Assembly (NCBI GenBank): GCA_016195985.1
Contig: JACPYP010000011.1
Coordinates: forward strand, 1-64,000
Source: Acidobacteriota bacterium
GTDB lineage: Bacteria > Acidobacteriota > Holophagae > Holophagales > Holophagaceae
Length of the DNA stretch: 64,000 bases
Reading direction: 5' to 3'
Numbering within the stretch: position 1 is the first letter of the stretch; each line of letters begins with the position of its first letter. This document shows, in pieces, positions 59,938 to 64,000 of the stretch. Made by a program: the position numbers and the translations under genes. The notes under the pieces were generated by a model. It had not been told where the DNA came from and made no database searches. It saw only the letters and a program-made list of their open reading frames with translations.

Positions 59938-60197
59938 GTATGTTTCCCACGTCCGGAGCCTTTCGATCATCAGATGCTTCTGACGGCCGGAAGGAGGTCC
60001 GTGTTTCAAACGGGGGGATGGTGCCGATTCCGTTCAGGGCGCTGAGATAATCGCCGAGAGAGAGATTCAGCCCATCCCCCTTCCCGTGGCACGCCAGAGG
60101 ACCGGTGACAACCTTGGTTGACTTGCCGCATTCGCAAGAGTGGTCATGGCGCCCACGTTTGAAAACATAGGCTTTCCCGGACGGAATGGGAGGCCCC
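59938..60197 (+). ncRNA. Candidate bridge-RNA region of the IS110 element
   Basis: IS110-group elements encode a structured bridge RNA in the non-coding DNA upstream of the transposase, which pairs with target and donor DNA. This element has about 260 bases in that position and very little after the gene. I have not folded it and assign no exact ends. Confidence 0.3.
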
Positions 60198-61288
60198 ATG
60201 CAGAAGCAACCCCCACCCCACTCCCTGTTCTGGGCCGGTATCGACCTGGCCAAGGCGACCTTTGAGGCCGCTCTATGGGGGCACGAGGAATTCCGGACGA
60301 TGCGCGGACGTTCCTTCCCCCGAGGCAAGGAGGGCGCGAGCGCCCTCCTTGCCTGGTTGCGCGAACAGGCCGGTCCGGGCGGTCGCATCGGCCTCGTCAT
60401 GGAGGCCACCGCCACCTTTGCCGAGGAACTGGGCACCTGGCTTCTCGACCTGGACCCCGGCCTGCATGTCGCCATCGTGAACCCCCTCCAGACCAGCGCC
60501 TTCCTGCGCTCCCTGGGCCTGCGCAACAAGACCGACAACCTGGATGCGAAGGCCCTTGCCCACTACGGAGCCGAGCGCAGGCCCGTCCCCTGGGAGAAAC
60601 CCAGGTCCGAACTGGCCACCCTGAAGGACCTCGCGCGCGTCCGCATGGACCTGGTGCATGCCCGGACGGCAATGGCCCTGCGCCTGAAGGACCATGCACG
60701 GGCCTCGAAACCGGCGGCGAAGGCCATGGCCAGCGTTATCCGGACGCTGGATGCGCAGATCAAGGTCCTGGAAGGCGAGATCCGGAAGCAGCTCCAGGCC
60801 CATGCAGCGTTGGCTCAACAGGCGGATCGCATGGATTCCGTCATCGGCGTGGGGCTCCTCACTGCCGTGACGGTCATGACGGAGCTGGGTGATCTGCGCC
60901 GCTTCGCCCGCAGCCGTCAGCTCACCGCCTTCGCCGGGATGAGCCCCCGGCGGAAGGAAAGCGGCACCTCCGTCCACGGCAAGCCCCGGCTGTGCAAGCA
61001 GGGGAGCACCAGGGTGCGTGCCGCCCTGTACCTGGCTGCCAGCGCCGCGGTCCGGTTCAACCCGGACATGAAAGCCCTCTACGACCGCCTGCTCACCCAA
61101 GGCAAGGCAAGGCGAGGCGACTGGCTCTCGGTGCGGTCATGCGCAAACTTCTCATCCTCATGCGGGCCGTCATCAAGGCCGACCATGACTGGGTTCCCAG
61201 CGCCCGAACCCCCTGAAGGAAATGCATCGTGCTACCTTGACGGCGAACTGACAACCTCTCTCAACATTTCGCTACCTCCGCTCCGCTC
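59938..61288 (+). mobile_element. IS110-family element inserted in attC site A
   Basis: The element lies between the two attC halves. Its left end probably starts at GTATGTTTCCC, because the same string starts the second IS110 remnant at 63281. The right end is placed only roughly, before CATCACCTCGGTGCAGG. About 260 non-coding bases precede the transposase and about 70 follow it. A TCCGCTC string occurs on both flanks. IS110/IS1111-type elements that target attC sites are known. Confidence 0.6.
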
Positions 61289-61343
61289 ATCACCTCGGTG
61301 CAGGCGTGGTCGCTTAACTTCGTTGGGCCCTCAGCCATCTTAG
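60198..61343 (+). CDS. IS110-family transposase, frameshifted near its C-terminus
   Basis: Starts MQKQPPPHSLFWAGIDLAKA, with GGGAGG just before the ATG. The RuvC-like DEDD residues are present: D16 in AGIDLAKATF, E in LVMEATATFAEEL near 69, and two aspartates in TDNLDAKALAHYG near 112-115. The C-terminal transposase_20 domain has GVGLLTAVTVMTELGDLRRF and the catalytic serine in ESGTSVHGK near 256. At 61099-61113 the motif AAGGC occurs three times; removing one copy restores the usual end GKARRLALGAVMRKLL to a stop at 61216. As read, the frame instead runs on to 61343 through attC sequence. So a 5-bp slippage insertion has probably altered the last 40 residues. Confidence 0.82.
   Translation: MQKQPPPHSLFWAGIDLAKATFEAALWGHEEFRTMRGRSFPRGKEGASALLAWLREQAGPGGRIGLVMEATATFAEELGTWLLDLDPGLHVAIVNPLQTSAFLRSLGLRNKTDNLDAKALAHYGAERRPVPWEKPRSELATLKDLARVRMDLVHARTAMALRLKDHARASKPAAKAMASVIRTLDAQIKVLEGEIRKQLQAHAALAQQADRMDSVIGVGLLTAVTVMTELGDLRRFARSRQLTAFAGMSPRRKESGTSVHGKPRLCKQGSTRVRAALYLAASAAVRFNPDMKALYDRLLTQGKARRGDWLSVRSCANFSSSCGPSSRPTMTGFPAPEPPEGNASCYLDGELTTSLNISLPPLRSSPRCRRGRLTSLGPQPS
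61289..61328 (+). other. attC site A, right half
   Basis: TGCAGGCGTGGTCGCTTAAC, then TTC and the R' box GTTGGGC at 61322-61328. R' pairs with the R'' box at 59888 at all seven positions (one G-T). The next cassette begins at the TT of this box and its ATG follows 55 bases later. Confidence 0.75.
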
Positions 61344-61383
61344 CAAGTGAACTATCGCCAAATTCTGATCCGAGAGGTAATCA

Positions 61384-63222
61384 ATGAAAGTAACAGTGAA
61401 CGCCACTCATAAATCAATTCCAAGAGGTATCAGTTTCGACCTTCCCAGTTTCTGTGTCCTTACGGGCAAGAATGGAAGCGGGAAAAGTCATCTTCTTGAA
61501 GCTATTGCTAATTCGATGTCAGTTAAGACCTACAATGATGGAGTTGAATTCACTCGGATCCATCACGTTGGTTTCAACGGTCTCAACCCGCAAGTAGATG
61601 AACAATGTGAATCAAGTCAAGTATTAGCGAATGTAAAATCCTGGTGGAATCAAATTGAAGGAATTACGAGGCACTACAAGCAAGTAATTAGCAATGGTCA
61701 GGTATTCCCGGATGTAATTACTCAGTACCTGCCACAGCACGGCCACAATCCATTGCTCCACTCCATCGTCGCTCAGGTTCTGAAGCAATCAGGTAAAAAG
61801 CTCGACGAGATCACTGAAGATGACGTGTTGAATAACATGAGTTTTATTGACATAGCTCAAAATCAGCTCTTTTTTTCTCAGTGCGCGATGATTTTTAAGG
61901 CTTATCACACGAGACAGATCAAGAATGAATTCGCCGAATTTCGCGCATCAAAGCATGGTGCTCCGGCAATTCCTTTTTTAAGTGCGGCGGACTTCCTTCG
62001 AAAATTTGGTCCGCCACCTTGGGAACTGATCAACGAAATTTTAAAACGGGCGAACCTTCCATATGAAGTTACAAGCCCTGAACTCGGAGATTATGATCTT
62101 CCATACCGACTCCGACTGGTCGACAAACAGAAGCACGTAGAAATCTCAGTGAATGATCTGTCCTCTGGTGAAAAAGTTCTCATGTCACTTGCTCTTGCTA
62201 TTTATAACACCCAAGAGGGCGGGTCGAAGCCAGAACTACTATTGCTTGATGAGCCAGATGCGCCACTTCACCCCCAATTTGCAAAACTCTTAATTGATAC
62301 ACTTCACGAAACAATTGTTAAGAAGGCTGGTGTAAGTGTCATTGTTACTACTCACTCCCCTTCAACAGTTGCCATGGCACCCGACAACTCCGTATTCGAA
62401 ATTGACCGTGATACCAAGATTCCGCGGATGGTAAGCAACGCCCACGCTGTTGAAGTTCTGACGGAAGGTATTGACTTTCTGCGTATTTCTTTTGAAAAAA
62501 GAAAACAAATATTTGTCGAGAGTAAACTCGATGTCCAGTACTTCCAAAGACTTCATAATCTGCTTCGTAGAAAGTATAACTTCACATATCAACCAATTTT
62601 TCTTGAGCCGCACAGCGGTTCATCCAACTGTAATGACGTTATCTCAATCATCGAAAAGCTTAGATCCTCTGGGAGTGACCTGGTTTGGGGAATTATTGAT
62701 TTCGACTGTAAAAATTCCACGACTGAGAACATCTTTGTTCTCGGTGACGGCGTTAGGTATGCTATTGAAAATTATCTTCTTGATCCGCTGTATGTGAGCC
62801 TTGCCCTGATTCGGCATGGAAAGAAGACATTTGGAGACTTTGGCGTAGGCAGCAAAAATGTATACACGGATGCAGTTGGCCTTGTACAGCAAGAGTGCCA
62901 AACAATAGTAGAAAATTTTCTCGCAGTTGTAGGAATCACTTTTGATGATCTATGTCCTATCGTTCTTGAAAATGGAATGACTATCAACTATCCCAAGGCC
63001 TTCTTGTTACATCATGGTCATAATTATGAAACAAAAATTCAGTCTAAATTTATGGAATTGAACTCCATTTCAAAGGGGCAAGGTGACTCCGCCCTCAAGC
63101 TTGGTGTTATGCAAGTAATCGAGGAGTTCCCCCAATTTCTACCAACAGAATTGACAGCAACTTTCACAAAGGTAATTGGGCCTAACCTTCCGCTCATCTC
63201 GTACCCTATCGCTGCGCGCTAG
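61384..63222 (+). CDS. ABC-ATPase/TOPRIM protein (OLD/PARIS-like), candidate antiphage effector
   Basis: A protein of 612 residues; GAGAGG stands before the ATG. ATPase part: Walker A TGKNGSGKSHLLEAI (28-35), signature VNDLSSGEKVLMSLAL near 259, Walker B LLLLDEPDAPLHP near 287, switch VIVTTHSPSTVAM near 322. From about 365 a TOPRIM/DUF4435-like domain follows: IFVESKLDVQYFQRL (acidic motif near 377), WGIIDFDCKN (D-x-D near 438) and RYAIENYLLDP near 463. ATPase plus TOPRIM in this order is the OLD architecture; ATPase with DUF4435 is that of PARIS (AriA plus AriB, sometimes fused). Such proteins are nucleases or RNases that act in phage defence. The gene is AT-rich and its last 14 codons lie in an attC. 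No partner gene is certain. Confidence 0.82.
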   Translation: MKVTVNATHKSIPRGISFDLPSFCVLTGKNGSGKSHLLEAIANSMSVKTYNDGVEFTRIHHVGFNGLNPQVDEQCESSQVLANVKSWWNQIEGITRHYKQVISNGQVFPDVITQYLPQHGHNPLLHSIVAQVLKQSGKKLDEITEDDVLNNMSFIDIAQNQLFFSQCAMIFKAYHTRQIKNEFAEFRASKHGAPAIPFLSAADFLRKFGPPPWELINEILKRANLPYEVTSPELGDYDLPYRLRLVDKQKHVEISVNDLSSGEKVLMSLALAIYNTQEGGSKPELLLLDEPDAPLHPQFAKLLIDTLHETIVKKAGVSVIVTTHSPSTVAMAPDNSVFEIDRDTKIPRMVSNAHAVEVLTEGIDFLRISFEKRKQIFVESKLDVQYFQRLHNLLRRKYNFTYQPIFLEPHSGSSNCNDVISIIEKLRSSGSDLVWGIIDFDCKNSTTENIFVLGDGVRYAIENYLLDPLYVSLALIRHGKKTFGDFGVGSKNVYTDAVGLVQQECQTIVENFLAVVGITFDDLCPIVLENGMTINYPKAFLLHHGHNYETKIQSKFMELNSISKGQGDSALKLGVMQVIEEFPQFLPTELTATFTKVIGPNLPLISYPIAAR

Positions 63223-63275
63223 TGTCCTCAAACAATTCTGCTATCAGGTTCCCGCAGCAATAGGGCCGGTTAGCT
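63180..63275 (+). other. attC-like site B at the end of the ATPase-TOPRIM cassette
   Basis: GCCTAAC at 63180 is an R'' box within the last codons of the gene. CCCTATCGCTGCG (63204-63216) pairs with CGCAGCAATAGGG (63253-63265) in 12 of 13 positions, and GGTTAGC at 63268 pairs with the R'' region with one bulge. Length (96 bases) and position fit an attC, but the spacers are very unequal (17 against 2-3 bases). Confidence 0.5.
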
Positions 63276-63280
63276 TCACT

Positions 63281-63850
63281 AGTATGTTTCCCTGTACCTG
63301 AGCAGGATCCCCATGACGCCCGAACGCGCGGAACCCAGGGACCTGATTCGTACCCGGACAAAACGGATGCGCCTCCAGGTCACCCTCCGGCTGCGGCTGG
63401 AGGATGCCCAGGGGCGGACGGGCCATTCCGCCTGCAAGGCCCAGCAGAAGGTCCTGAAGGCCCTCCAATCCCAGGTGGCGGCCCTCGACAAGGCCATCGA
63501 GCGGCAGCTCCACCAGGTCGCGGACCTGGGGCATGCCGTTGACCTGCTCACCACGATTCCCGGGGTGGGCAAGGTGACGGCCGCCACGTTGCTGGGCGGG
63601 GCCGGAGATCTCCGGGCGTTCAGACGGGGGCGGCAGCTGACCGCCTTCGTCGGCGTCTCCCCACGACGCTATGACTCGGGCAGCAGTGTTCGAGGGCGCA
63701 CCCGCATGTGCCGGATCGGCGGAGCCCATGCCTGGACAGTGCTGTTCATGGCCGCCGTGGCTACCAGCCGCACCGCCACGCCGCTCGGAGACTTCTAGCT
63801 TGCGGCGCACCCCTTGCGGCCTTGGCCCGCGCTGGGGCCATGCGATCATT
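63281..63850 (+). mobile_element. Remnant of a second IS110-family element
   Basis: It begins with the same GTATGTTTCCC string as the element in attC A, but only about 20 bases later enters the second half of a transposase, so most of the left end and the DEDD domain are deleted. The right boundary is not clear. GTTAGGC at 63902-63908, just before the next cassette gene, may be the R' box of an attC whose left part was lost. Confidence 0.45.
63313..63798 (+). pseudogene. IS110-family transposase, C-terminal fragment
   Basis: About 161 residues. It holds the helical linker (KAQQKVLKALQSQVAALDKA) and the C-terminal transposase_20 domain: TIPGVGKVTAATLLGGAGDL, RQLTAFVGVSPRRYDSGSSV with the catalytic serine, and AVATSRT. 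The N-terminal DEDD domain is absent and the end stops short of the usual last 40 residues. It is related to, but clearly different from, the transposase at 60198. It cannot be an active enzyme by itself. Confidence 0.75.
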
Positions 63851-63913
63851 GGCTCGCGCAGGGAAAGCTGCTGGTACCCTTGCTTTCAAACAGACCACAT
63901 CGTTAGGCCTCTC

Positions 63914-64000
63914 ATGTATTCAGTCGCCGCACCAAAATACTGGTCCCTCTACTGCCACGTCGGAGGCACCTCTGATTCCAGCACAGGGAAGACATATGGT
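63914..64000 (+). CDS. Start of another cassette gene (runs off the window)
   Basis: An open frame of 29 codons begins MYSVAAPKYWSLYCHVGGTS and continues past the end. Its ATG is five bases after a GTTAGGC box, the place where cassette genes typically begin. No ribosome binding site is seen, also common in cassettes. Too short to name. Confidence 0.5.
   Translation, partial: MYSVAAPKYWSLYCHVGGTSDSSTGKTYG

Noticed and set aside
59873-60197. Minus-strand open frame through the IS110 left end (contains CECGKSTKVVTGPLACHGKG)
   Set aside because: The cysteine-rich look is tempting, but the frame continues antisense through the transposase and ends in the neighbouring cassette gene. The region fits the non-coding left end of the element better.
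1-64000. CRISPR arrays, tRNA and rRNA genes
   Set aside because: No regularly spaced identical repeats, no cloverleaf with an obvious T-loop GTTCGA core in context, and no rRNA-like sequence were noticed by eye. A dedicated scan (tRNAscan, CRISPR finder) could still reveal one.

Overview
The window comes from a GC-rich, diderm (LPS-bearing) bacterium. LptD and KdsB show an outer membrane with Kdo-type LPS. The gene content (DUF2911 protein, Gcr-type membrane protein, many chemoreceptors, PstC and PstA with large soluble inserts, frequent TTG/GTG starts with good Shine-Dalgarno sequences) suggests Acidobacteriota, most likely the Holophagae (Geothrix-like). This placement is an inference from gene style; no rRNA is present to confirm it. 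I saw no tRNA, rRNA or CRISPR array.

Layout. (1) 1-11 kb, accessory: the end of an IS, a small Sel1-type secreted protein, and a gene of almost 10 kb for a 3289-residue exported protein built from Ig-like domains, a 366-residue tandem duplication, two Kelch propellers and a C-terminal domain with a LAS/M15-type zinc-peptidase signature. (2) 11-25 kb, ordinary chromosome: CocE-type hydrolase, QueE, acyltransferases, a GNAT/C-N hydrolase pair, a chemoreceptor, a block of dispersed hairpin repeats, and a five-gene minus-strand operon (acyltransferase, ureohydrolase, unknown, Gcr, DUF2911). (3) 25-38 kb, phosphate: Pit plus DUF47, a PhoR-like kinase, then phoB-phoU-pstB-pstA-pstC-pstS on the minus strand with Pho-box-like direct repeats upstream of pstS. 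A foreign-looking tetR-SDR-quinone oxidoreductase cassette with its own palindromic operators sits between the converging phoR and phoB. (4) 38-48.6 kb: RNase E/G, ZIP transporter, LptD, a diguanylate cyclase, alanine racemase, thioredoxin reductase and KdsB. (5) 48.6-58.8 kb: a sensory operon (CheA, CheW, FabH, RsmD, a large chemoreceptor, a HAMP kinase, and a receiver-GAF protein with a degenerate kinase core).

(6) 58.8-64 kb is the most interesting part. It is AT-richer, and I read it as an integron gene-cassette array without a visible integrase. A well-supported attC site follows a small membrane/coiled-coil cassette gene. That attC is split in its loop by an IS110-family element whose transposase carries a 5-bp slippage frameshift. 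The next cassette encodes a 612-residue ABC-ATPase/TOPRIM protein (OLD/PARIS-like), a plausible antiphage effector, whose last codons run into a second attC-like hairpin. A gutted second IS110 copy and the first 29 codons of another cassette gene follow.

How the genes work together: the phosphate block forms one import and sensing system (PstSCAB and Pit import, PhoU and DUF47 modulation, PhoR-PhoB control). The 48.6-58.8 kb operon looks like a signalling array transcribed together with fabH and rsmD. The cassette region looks like an accessory defence island kept as promoter-poor, recombinable units.
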